Of a stretch of 64,000 nucleotides of DNA, positions 52,582 to 60,900 are shown one piece after another. The position numbers and the translations under genes were made by a program. Each line of letters begins with the position of its first letter. Positions within the stretch are counted from its first letter, which is position 1. A model generated the notes under the pieces. It did not search any database. It was given only the letters and a program-made list of their open reading frames with translations, and was not told where the DNA came from. This DNA is from Tenacibaculum dicentrarchi. GTDB taxonomy: Bacteria > Bacteroidota > Bacteroidia > Flavobacteriales > Flavobacteriaceae. Location: positions 539,501-603,500 of the forward strand of contig NZ_OZ038524.1 in the NCBI RefSeq assembly GCF_964036635.1. The letters are read 5' to 3'.

Positions 52582-53109
52582 TTAATCGTACTGAGCATCA
52601 AAATTTTCAGCCCATTTTCCTTGCACTCTTAATACCTGTTCTAAAACATCGCGGGCACAACCTTCGCCACCATTTTTATCAGAAATATATTTAGATACTT
52701 GCTGAATTTCTCTAACAGCATCATTTGGGCAACAAGGCATACCTACTAATTTCATCACCGGATAATCAGGAATATCATCACCCATATATAACACATTTTC
52801 AGGGTTTAAATTGTACTTGCTGATAATTTCATTAAACTGCTTAATTTTATCGTGAGCACCTAAATAAATATCTTCAATTCCTAAATTCGCTAAACGAGTA
52901 CGCACGCCTTCATTTTTACCACCAGAAATAATACACACTCTAAAACCTGATTTTACTGCGGCTTTCAGGGCATATCCATCTTTAATATTCATTTGACGCA
53001 CTAATTCACCATTCGGAAAAACCGTTACAATTCCGTTGGTTAGTACACCGTCTACATCAAAAATAAACGTATTTATTTGTGGCAATATTTCTTTATAACT
53101 TTTTTCCAT
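52582..53109 (-). CDS. KdsC-type phosphatase (HAD family)
   Basis: 175 residues, HAD fold without a cap domain as in KdsC. Motif I is FIFDVDGVLTNG (about 16-27), then NIKDGYALKAAVKSGF with the KdsC-type KDG, ISGG (motif II, about 61-64), and GDDIPDYPVM (motif IV, about 109-118). KdsC removes phosphate from KDO-8-phosphate in LPS core synthesis. Located 10 bp behind the DUF2520 gene, as often found in Bacteroidetes, so they are probably an operon. Confidence 0.88.
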   Translation of the reverse strand: MEKSYKEILPQINTFIFDVDGVLTNGIVTVFPNGELVRQMNIKDGYALKAAVKSGFRVCIISGGKNEGVRTRLANLGIEDIYLGAHDKIKQFNEIISKYNLNPENVLYMGDDIPDYPVMKLVGMPCCPNDAVREIQQVSKYISDKNGGEGCARDVLEQVLRVQGKWAENFDAQYD

Positions 53110-53119
53110 TTCGTTGGAT

Positions 53120-53869
53120 TTATGTTGTTTTTTGGATTTGTTTTGTAATAAGTTGATAAATTTCTTGTTGTTCTTTATCGAGTAGTTCTAAATGATTTTG
53201 AATGGTTTTTTTATCGTTTCTTTTAGCAGGGCCTGTTTGGGCTTCTGTAGGCGATAATTCTTGAATTTTTTTAGCTGTTTCTTCAATTAAAGGATGTAAA
53301 ATTTCAAAAGGAACACGGTGTTCTTTACAAATATCATCGCCAATTTTATACAAATGATTGGTAAAATTATTTACAAAAACAGCGGCTACGTGCAAGGTTT
53401 TTCGCTGCTGAGAGCTAATCGGATATATTTTTTTTCCAATCGATTTTGCTACACTTTCTAAGAGCTTAAAATCATCGTTATTTTGCGCCTCTAAGCAAAA
53501 TGGTATTTCATCAAAATTAATTTTTTTATCCTTAGAAAAACTTTGCAATAAATAAAAAACACCTTTTCTCCCGTTATTTTGTAACGAATTTAAAGAAACA
53601 CTTCCTGAGGTATGAACAATTAAGCTATTTTTCTTGTTTATTTTTGATGAAACCGCTGAAATAGCATCATCAGAAACCGCTATAATATAAAGGTCAGCAG
53701 CTGCTAATAAATTTAAGTTATCAGTAATAGCAACTTGTTTTTTTAAATGGCTGATTTGCTGAATATTTCTAGCATACATTTGCACCAAAGAAATTTCCTT
53801 TGTTTTACAAAAAGCATTGGCTAAATGCAGGGCAACATTTCCACCTCCGATAATGACAATTCTAATCAT
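53120..53869 (-). CDS. Rossmann-like and DUF2520 domain protein
   Basis: 249 residues from the ATG at 53867-53869; a GTG at 53875 would add two residues. N-terminal NAD(P)-type Rossmann motif VIIGGGNVALHLA (about 5-17), VSDDAISAVSSK (about 69-80), SGSVSLNSL; the C-terminal DUF2520 helical domain contains HVAAVFVNNFTNHLY (about 159-173) and LSPTEAQTGPAKRND (about 205-219). It resembles ketopantoate reductase and pyrroline-5-carboxylate reductase-like folds, but the reaction is unknown. It precedes the kdsC-like gene by 10 bp. Confidence 0.88.
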   Translation of the reverse strand: MIRIVIIGGGNVALHLANAFCKTKEISLVQMYARNIQQISHLKKQVAITDNLNLLAAADLYIIAVSDDAISAVSSKINKKNSLIVHTSGSVSLNSLQNNGRKGVFYLLQSFSKDKKINFDEIPFCLEAQNNDDFKLLESVAKSIGKKIYPISSQQRKTLHVAAVFVNNFTNHLYKIGDDICKEHRVPFEILHPLIEETAKKIQELSPTEAQTGPAKRNDKKTIQNHLELLDKEQQEIYQLITKQIQKTT

Positions 53870-54006
53870 GGGCACGAAGATATTGAATTTATATGATAGT
53901 GATTTGGCTATTTTAAAAAAGCGAATTATAAAATAACGACAATCTATAACTCATTACTGCCGATTTTGTAAATTAGCCTATCAAAATAAATATTAAAATA
54001 AAGAAG

Positions 54007-54723
54007 ATGAAATTAGATATATTAGCTTTTGGAGCACATCCAGATGATGTAGAGTTAGGTTGTGGGGCTACTATTGCCAAAGAAATCGCTTCGGGTAAAA
54101 AAGTAGGTATTGTAGATTTAACTAGGGGAGAGCTAGGAACACGTGGTTCTGCGGAGTTACGTGATATAGAAGCCGAAAATGCCGCTGCTATTTTGGGGGT
54201 TTCAGTACGTGAAAATTTAGGTTTTGCCGATGGATTTTTTAAAAATGATAAAGAACATCAATTAGCGGTTATAAAAATGCTTCGAAAATACCAACCCGAT
54301 ATTGTTTTATGTAATGCTGTTGATGACCGTCATATTGATCATCCAAAAGGAAGCGATTTAGTATCGAACGCTTGTTTTTTAAGCGGATTATTAAAGATTG
54401 AAACAATATTAAATGGCGAGGTTCAAGAAAAGTGGCGACCAAAATTAGTTTATCATTATATACAGTGGAAAAATATTGACCCAGATGTTGTAGTTGATGT
54501 AACAGGTTTTATGGATAAAAAGGAAAAATCGGTCTTAGCATACGCTTCTCAATTTTTTGATCCGAACAGTAAGGAGCCTGAAACACCTATTACCAGTAAA
54601 AATTTTACCGATAGTATAAATTATAGAGCAAAAGATTTAGGAAGGTTAATTAATGTTGATTTTGCAGAAGGCTTTACCTCAGAGCGTTACGTAGCAGTGA
54701 GAAAAATAAGTGAATTAATTTAA
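54007..54723 (+). CDS. bshB1: bacillithiol biosynthesis deacetylase BshB1
   Basis: Zinc deacetylase that acts on GlcNAc-malate in bacillithiol synthesis. 238 residues. The LmbE-like motif AFGAHPDDVELGCGAT (about 7-22, zinc ligands His11 and Asp14), DLTRGELGTRGS (about 38-49), ADGFF and VDDRHIDHPKGS (about 109-120, third zinc ligand) are intact. Bacteroidetes commonly make bacillithiol, which fits the thiol redox genes (trxB, DoxX) of the window. Stands alone; tRNA-His follows 65 bp later. Confidence 0.93.
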   Translation: MKLDILAFGAHPDDVELGCGATIAKEIASGKKVGIVDLTRGELGTRGSAELRDIEAENAAAILGVSVRENLGFADGFFKNDKEHQLAVIKMLRKYQPDIVLCNAVDDRHIDHPKGSDLVSNACFLSGLLKIETILNGEVQEKWRPKLVYHYIQWKNIDPDVVVDVTGFMDKKEKSVLAYASQFFDPNSKEPETPITSKNFTDSINYRAKDLGRLINVDFAEGFTSERYVAVRKISELI

Positions 54724-54741
54724 AAAAAACTTTAAAAAAAG

Positions 54742-54773
54742 TTTGGTAGAACAGTAAAAGAGTTATATATTTG
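54742..54773 (+). promoter_or_regulatory. promoter of tRNA-His
   Basis: TTTG (54742-54745), 20-nt spacer, TATATTTG (54766-54773): full consensus match, 15 nt before the tRNA. Confidence 0.82.
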
Positions 54774-54788
54774 CACTCGCAATTAAAT

Positions 54789-54863
54789 GGTGGTTGTAGC
54801 TCAGTTGGTTAGAGTATCGGTTTGTGGTACCGAGGGTCGCGGGTTCGAATCCCGTCTTCCACC
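54789..54863 (+). tRNA. tRNA-His (anticodon GTG)
   Basis: G-1 and acceptor GGTGGTTG pair with CTTCCACC, with two T-T mismatches; D arm GTAGCTCAGTTGG; anticodon stem TCGGT/ACCGA around TTGTGGT (GTG); T arm GCGGGTTCGAATCCCGT. CCA not encoded. The G-1 and GTG anticodon identify histidine. Confidence 0.93.
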
Positions 54864-54871
54864 CAAAAATT

Positions 54872-54901
54872 AAATCCTTCTTTTTTAAGAAGGATTTTTT
54901 T
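54872..54901 (+). terminator. terminator after tRNA-His
   Basis: AAATCCTTCTT / AAGAAGGATTT stem with T run, 9 bp after the tRNA. Confidence 0.85.
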
Positions 54902-54920
54902 GTGCGTAAAATTTAGATAT

Positions 54921-54947
54921 AAAAAAACAAGGCTTTTTAAACCTTGT
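54921..54947 (-). terminator. terminator of the acyltransferase gene
   Basis: On the minus strand ACAAGG / CCTTGT stem with a 9-nt loop followed by T6, 20 bp past the stop codon. Confidence 0.65.
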
Positions 54948-54967
54948 CTTTATATTGTATTAAAAAC

Positions 54968-55870
54968 TTATTTTTTTTTAATTTCTAACCATTCATCATA
55001 TTTATCTTTATGCTTAAAGCGTTTGTGCGACCATAAATAAAAATCGGGCTGTGCTTTGATATTTTTTTCTGTCAATGCTAAAAATTTATCGGTAATCTGA
55101 TAATTTTCAAAATCAGTTGGTGTGTCTGTAATTAATTCGAAAGATGTTTCAAAATACCCTCTTTTAATTTTAGTAACATTCATATTAATAACAACTAAAT
55201 TATATTTTTTAGCTAAAACTTCAGCTCCGGTATGTACAGGGATTTTTTTATTTAAAAAAGTAGCCCAATACCTAGCTCTTGCTAATTGAGGGGATTGGTC
55301 ACTTAATAAAATGTATAAACTTTGAATACCTTTTGCCTGTCTTTCATTAATTTTTTTATTAAATAATCTTGTTGGCACACCATCAAAACCGTATTTGGTT
55401 CTTGAGCTTTTAATTACCTTTTCAAAATAAGGGTTTTGCAGTTTGGTGTATGCGCCATAACAACTAATATTTAAGTATTGTGGCAATGCAAAAGCCCATT
55501 CCCAATTTGCCTGATGCGCACCTGTTAAAACAATACTTCGCCCTTGTTTGGCATATTTGTTTATTAAATCGGCATTTAGGTATTTGTAGCGTTTGTTTAT
55601 TTCTTTTTTACTAATAGAAAACGACTTAATACTCTCAAAAATAATATCAACAAAATGACTGATAAACTTTTTTGTTAATTGGGTGATTTCTGCTTCATTT
55701 TTATTGGGAAAAGCAGTTTTTATATTGGTTTCAACTATTTTTTTTCGATATCCTATAATATAGTACAATATCACGAAAAAGAAATCAGAAAAAACATACA
55801 AAATACGCATTGGTAATCTTGAAAATATCCAAATAAAAGGATATACAAGTGCGAAACTTAAAAACTTCAT
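54968..55870 (-). CDS. lysophospholipid/lipid A-type acyltransferase (LpxL/HtrB-like)
   Basis: 300 residues. N-terminal membrane helix (about 5-38), then the acyltransferase motif HQANWE (His119 to Glu124, HX4E) in LTGAHQANWEWA, the GAYTKLQNPYFEKVI block (about 139-153), and a late SDQSPQLARA motif (about 190-199) with TGAEVLAKKYN. The family transfers acyl chains to lipid A precursors or other lysolipids; a late acyltransferase role in lipid A or ornithine lipid synthesis is likely. Monocistronic: a near-consensus TAnnTTTG-like element lies upstream and a terminator follows. Confidence 0.88.
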   Translation of the reverse strand: MKFLSFALVYPFIWIFSRLPMRILYVFSDFFFVILYYIIGYRKKIVETNIKTAFPNKNEAEITQLTKKFISHFVDIIFESIKSFSISKKEINKRYKYLNADLINKYAKQGRSIVLTGAHQANWEWAFALPQYLNISCYGAYTKLQNPYFEKVIKSSRTKYGFDGVPTRLFNKKINERQAKGIQSLYILLSDQSPQLARARYWATFLNKKIPVHTGAEVLAKKYNLVVINMNVTKIKRGYFETSFELITDTPTDFENYQITDKFLALTEKNIKAQPDFYLWSHKRFKHKDKYDEWLEIKKK

Positions 55871-55936
55871 AGATTAAATTTTAAAAATGCAAATATCGTA
55901 TTTAATTATCAATCATTTACTTTATAAACTTTTGAT

Positions 55937-55944
55937 TATTTTTG
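55937..55944 (+). promoter_or_regulatory. -7 element of the rhomboid gene
   Basis: TATTTTTG matching TAnnTTTG, 18 nt before the ATG at 55963. Confidence 0.45.
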
Positions 55945-55962
55945 TGGTTCTAAACGAAAAAT

Positions 55963-56607
55963 ATGAGTCAAAGTATTTTACTATTAATAGCGGCAAACGT
56001 GTTGGTTTCCTATAAAGGATTTAACGATATTACTTTTTTTAATCGCTATAAATTTCAAATTCAACAAATTGTAAATGGAGATAAAATCAGAATGTTAACC
56101 TCGGGTTTTTTACATGTCGATTGGATGCACTTAGGGTTTAATATGTACGCTTTATATCTTTTTGGAAAAACAGTTTTGGGTAATTTTTCAACGCCTTATT
56201 TCTTGTTTATTTATTTTGGAAGTTTGTTTGCGGGAAGCTTATATTCGTTATATCAACATAAAAACGACTATTATTATAGCGCTGTTGGAGCATCTGGTGC
56301 GGTGTCGGGAATTGTTTTTTCGGCAATTATCTTGTATCCTGATATGACTCTAATAATGTTTCCTATTCCACTTCCTTTACCTGGCTATGTTTTCGGAATA
56401 GGGTATTTATTATACTCAATTTACGGTATGAAAAACCAGGCAGATAATGTTGGTCATTCGGCGCATTTAGGCGGTGCTATTGGTGGTTATTTACTTACTT
56501 TATTGTTAAAACCGACTGTTATTTCGAATAATCCTTTAATGATTGGAGTTGTCGGTGCAATTATTGTTGGTTTGTTTTTATTTGGAGATAAACTAAAGGT
56601 TAAATAA
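55963..56607 (+). CDS. rhomboid family intramembrane serine protease
   Basis: 214 residues, about six membrane helices. HLGFNMYALYLFG (about 56-68, with His56 and Asn60) fits the HxxxN motif of TM2, catalytic Ser111 lies in GASGAVSG and the His dyad partner His168 in GHSAHLGGAIGG. All catalytic residues are intact. Rhomboids cut membrane proteins within the bilayer; the substrate is unknown. Stands alone before the repeat element. Confidence 0.93.
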   Translation: MSQSILLLIAANVLVSYKGFNDITFFNRYKFQIQQIVNGDKIRMLTSGFLHVDWMHLGFNMYALYLFGKTVLGNFSTPYFLFIYFGSLFAGSLYSLYQHKNDYYYSAVGASGAVSGIVFSAIILYPDMTLIMFPIPLPLPGYVFGIGYLLYSIYGMKNQADNVGHSAHLGGAIGGYLLTLLLKPTVISNNPLMIGVVGAIIVGLFLFGDKLKVK

Positions 56608-56987
56608 TTTTATTACAGGTGTGTCTTTTTTGAAGCAGTTTCCCGCTTTCCGCACTCGCTTTTTTTTGAAGAAAAATCAAAAAAAGAGCTCAAACAATTG
56701 CTACAATCGGGGCTAGGCATTTGTGTTAAAAAGTAAAAATAGAACTTCAAACAACATTTAGAACTCTTGCCTAAAAACCAAAATAGAATAAAATTACGCT
56801 GTCATTTCGAGTGATTTTTCTTTTAAAAAATATATCGAGAACACTCGAATGATTAAAATTATTAAAAAAAGCTAAAAAATGTGATTAATGAGGGTTTAGT
56901 TTAACAGATTAGATTTTCTATAAAAGGTGATTTTTTAAAAAAAATTAGAAGTTTACAAGAACAAAATCTGAATCTAACTAAAAGCAT
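56608..56987. other. intergenic region between rhomboid and tRNA-Gly cluster
   Basis: About 380 bp: interspersed element copy F (56632-56717), then a TGTCATTTCGAGTGATTTTT stretch (56801-56820) related to the repeats near 14491 and 14781, and AT-rich sequence without an ORF. Confidence 0.6.
56632..56717 (-). repeat. interspersed intergenic element, copy F
   Basis: Minus-strand copy, lies 24 bp after the rhomboid stop: GTTTGAGCTC, T7GA/TCA7 hairpin, GCGAGTGCGGAAAGCGGGAA, and an end with one mismatch in the GTAGC/GCTTC pair. Confidence 0.87.
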
Positions 56988-57018
56988 AAAAAAAGCCGAA
57001 ACAGATGTTTCGGCTTTT
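56988..57018 (-). terminator. terminator of the tRNA-Gly cluster
   Basis: Perfect stem AAAAGCCGAAAC / GTTTCGGCTTTT, T tract on the minus strand, directly after the last tRNA. Confidence 0.88.
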
Positions 57019-57019
57019 G

Positions 57020-57092
57020 AGCGAAAGACCAGGTTCGAACTGGCGACATTCAGCTTGGAAGGCTGACGCTCTACCAACTGAGCTACTTTCGC
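57020..57092 (-). tRNA. tRNA-Gly (anticodon TCC), copy 3 in transcription order
   Basis: Acceptor GCGAAAG/CTTTCGC, anticodon stem TCAGC/GCTGA around CTTCCAA (anticodon TCC), T arm GCCAGTTCGAACCTGGT. Identical to the other two copies. Discriminator T, no encoded CCA. Confidence 0.97.
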
Positions 57093-57135
57093 ATTGGTAA
57101 ATAAAGATTTTAGAGTCTATCTTTTAAAGACTATG

Positions 57136-57208
57136 AGCGAAAGACCAGGTTCGAACTGGCGACATTCAGCTTGGAAGGCTGACGCTCTACCAACTGAGCT
57201 ACTTTCGC
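57136..57208 (-). tRNA. tRNA-Gly (anticodon TCC), copy 2
   Basis: Same 73-nt sequence as the neighbouring copies; separated from copy 3 by a 43-nt spacer that closely matches the other spacer. Confidence 0.97.
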
Positions 57209-57251
57209 ATTGGTAAATAAAGATTTTAAAGTCTATCTTCTAAAGACTATG

Positions 57252-57324
57252 AGCGAAAGACCAGGTTCGAACTGGCGACATTCAGCTTGGAAGGCTGACG
57301 CTCTACCAACTGAGCTACTTTCGC
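57252..57324 (-). tRNA. tRNA-Gly (anticodon TCC), copy 1
   Basis: First gene of the triplet in transcription order; 73 nt, identical to the two others, 116-bp period. Confidence 0.97.
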
Positions 57325-57397
57325 ATTGGTAAAGTTATTGCAATTTCTTGCAAGCTTTGAATTATTTTTTTGAAAAAAACATATCTCTAAGCGGTTG

Positions 57398-57428
57398 CAA
57401 ATATATAACAGTTTATAGAAGCTACAAA
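57398..57428 (-). promoter_or_regulatory. promoter of the tRNA-Gly cluster
   Basis: Minus strand TTTG (57425-57428), 19-nt spacer, TATATTTG (57398-57405); leader of about 70 nt before the first tRNA. Confidence 0.8.
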
Positions 57429-57968
57429 ATATTTGTCTATATTTTTTTTGTTTTTTTTTTATTTAAATGTAATATTCATAAAATGAGCGTGGTAAGTTTT
57501 TAAAAAAATTATAGAACAAATTTTTAAAATTATTTTATCACTTTTACTCTGAATCAAGTAAAGTAATTCATCGAATAAAATACTTGATGAATACTTAGTT
57601 TGAGGTATTAGGATAAAAAAATGGCATTTTTTACTAGCTATGTGACTTTTTTAGAAATAACGTGTCTACAGGTTAATGTTTATTTATGTAAGAGTTTAAA
57701 CAATTTAATATTTAATTAGTAAATGTTTTTAATATGTTTTATTCTTTATTACAGTACTTTTTTTTTTGTTAAAATCCTTTTTTTACAAAAAAAACATTAA
57801 TTTTGCATAGGCGTAATATTTGTTTGCGTTCATATTATTTCCTCCCCCTTCAAGTAGTATGTATTTAAGTAAATAAATCAAGTTAGTATATGTTTTTCTA
57901 AGAGAAAAACATATACATGTAGTTTCAAGTGTGTTTTTTACATTAATGCTTTAAAAAATTAAATTATT
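57429..57968. other. long upstream region of the adhesin gene (540 bp)
   Basis: Mostly AT-rich and gene-free. It contains TTTTGCATAGGCGTAATATT near 57800 (an imperfect promoter: TAATATTTG has one extra base against TAnnTTTG), a CCTCCCCCTT tract at 57841-57850 and a strong hairpin at 57886-57916. Confidence 0.5.
57886..57916 (+). promoter_or_regulatory. hairpin in the adhesin leader
   Basis: Perfect 14-bp stem GTATATGTTTTTCT / AGAAAAACATATAC with loop AAG, ending 52 nt before the adhesin ATG. No adjacent T run, so it is not a plain terminator. Confidence 0.6.
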
Positions 57969-60900
57969 ATGAAGGTCAATTATTACTTAATTAAAAATAA
58001 GCTTTTACTCTCAGGGCTTTTAATCACTTATTTATTTCTGATACCCTCGTTGGTATTGGCGCAGGGTTGCCCAAATGGGGAATTAACAATTGATAATTAC
58101 GTTGCAATAAGCAGTGCAACACAAGTTTTAGGAAGTCCTGATAATTCTAATTATTATTACTCTGGAAATACACCTTTAGTTTTAGAATATGCAGAAGAGT
58201 TTACAGAAGGAGCTATTATTACTTTTAGGGGTTATTATTCTCAATATGATGAGCCGTTAACAATTGAGTTTGGAAACTCTAATACAGTGTTCAACACAAC
58301 AAAAGTGGTAACACCTATTTTTCCTGAAGATGTTATGGGAGAAGTTACTATAACAGTACCTAATGGAGTAGGTATTGATACAGCGGCAGGGTATAAATGG
58401 CTTCGTTTAGTAGGAAAAGGCTGGGATGGTTTTAATACAACGAGAATATATTTAGATGCAGTCAAAATACAAACAATTAAGTGTAACCCTTGTACTGCGG
58501 GAGGTAATCCACCACAGTTTGCAACGAATCCGACGATACCTATTACAGGTCAATCAACATTTGATTTAAACACTTTTGATGCTACGATAACTAATAAAGG
58601 AACAAAAAATGTAAAATGGTATTATTTTTTACCAGCAAGTGTTGATAGTGAAATACCAAATGGATCACAAGTTTTAGCAGGAACTTATTATGCCGTTTTT
58701 GAAGGTGATGATAACGGAAGTCCTTGTTATAGTGATGCTACTGAATTTACAATAATTAGTGATTTTGATGGGGATTCAATTATTGATGATATTGATATTG
58801 ATGATGATAATGATGGTATTATAGATAAATTTGAATGTACTTCTGATTTAACTTCTAGTGGAAGTTTTGAGTATGACCCTACCAAAACTACAGGTGATTT
58901 TGATGGAAGTTGGAAAATGAAAACGGCTAGTGATGGAAGTTTTTATACAGTACATTTAGAGGATCAAATGCCTACAGCAAATGGAGATATAGGAAAGAAA
59001 GATGATTGGATATTTCATGAGTCAGTAGATTGGACACAAGGGCAATATATAGTTTCTTCTAATCAACAAGCTAATGATTATCATCCTACAATAAAGCAGT
59101 CGATTACTGATGGTGGAGCTTTTATTATTTTTTCATTAAATAATGAGGCTATTTCTAATAATTTAACAGGTTTAACTATAGGAGAAAATTATGAGTTTAC
59201 TTATGAAATGGGGTTTTTACCTAGGTATAGTGATGCAGGAAGTATATCTAGCTATGCTCCTTCAACTTATGTTGATATAACAGGTGGTGATGTTTTAACT
59301 AGTGATGATCCAGATTTTGGTGCTTATGCTATTACCGATTTTCCAAGTACAGTTTCAAAGACTAGTCAACCATTAGATCCTAACTGGAAAGTATACAGGG
59401 TCATTTTTAAAGCAACATCAACCTCTGTTAATGTAAAACTGGGAACGAATAGTTCTGATGTAGTGACTATAGACGCTGTTAAAGTTGTTAGATTTCCAAT
59501 TGACCCAATATGTACTAGAGGTTTAAATACAGATGCTGATGGTGACGGCTGTGATGATGGTACAGAAGCAGGTTTAAAAGCTTTAACTCCAGCAGAAATT
59601 GCAATGGGTGTTGGAGTAAATGGTTTATATGATGCTTTAGAAACTTCTGTAGATTCTGGAATTTTAAAAGATCCTATTGATTTAACTACAAATCCTTATG
59701 ATAAAGATAAACAAGGATCTACCTGTGTTATTTGTGTTAATCCTGATGATAGTTTAATAGTTAGTAACCCGACCATTTGTAGCGGTTCAGAAGCTTCAAT
59801 AACAATAACAAGTGCAGAGGTTGGAGTAACTTATCAATTGCGTTTAGAAAGTGATGATAGTGAAGTAACAGGAGCTTCTGCTACACAGTTGTTAACTAGT
59901 GATTTAACGCTTAAGGTGACGCCAACTACAACAACTGTTTATAATATTTATGCAACAAAAGGAACATGTAATATTGAATTAACCAATAAAGTTACGGTAA
60001 AAGTAAATACTTGTACTACCACGGCAACTAATGATAATTTTTCAGGAAATGAAAATGGCGGGGATATCACTGGAAATGTTATCACAGGAAATAACGGAAA
60101 TGGAGTTGATAGTGATTCAGAAAGCGTAATGTTAACAGTAGTAAGCGCAACTGTAGATGCAAATGGAGATGGAACTCCAACTGCTTTAGATTTAGGAATA
60201 GCAACAGAGATTGAAGTTTCGGCAACAAAAATAGGAACATTAACGTTAAGTGTAAATGGAGATTTAGTATTCGTACCTGAAGCAAATTATTATGGTACTG
60301 TGCCAACAATAAACTATATTATTAATGGTTCAAAGAATGATAGTGCTGATATCTTAATTACAGTAGTATCAGAAGGAGATATTGATGGTGATGGTATTTC
60401 TAATTCGTTGGATTTAGATAATGATAATGATGGTATTTTAGATGCAGAAGAAGATGCTAATTGTACTGGTTCTATAGTAGAAGAAATAATCATAAATGAA
60501 ACATTTGAAGCTGGAGTAGTAGGAACAGATATTCCAAAAGGAAGTTTGGTTGGGGTATCAGGTATTGATGGTCTAAAAGAAGCTTATAATTCACACCCAG
60601 GGAATACGAGTACAACAAATGTAGGGGAATATAAATCTATTTCTGGAGTTGATGGTAATCCAAGTATCGTAATTGATGCAAATGGAGGAGGAATAGTTGA
60701 TAAAGAGCAAATGTCTTCATTTATCGTTTTAAATAAAGTAAATTTATTAAATGGAGATAAACATACTGTTGAAGCTGATTTTTCATTAGGGTTACAAGCT
60801 ACAGGTTCAACTTTAACAAATGAAAGCAATGAATATGGTATTGCTATTGGTGCACCTAATCAAGACCCTATTTGGAAAGAAGATTATACAGGAGCTCCAG

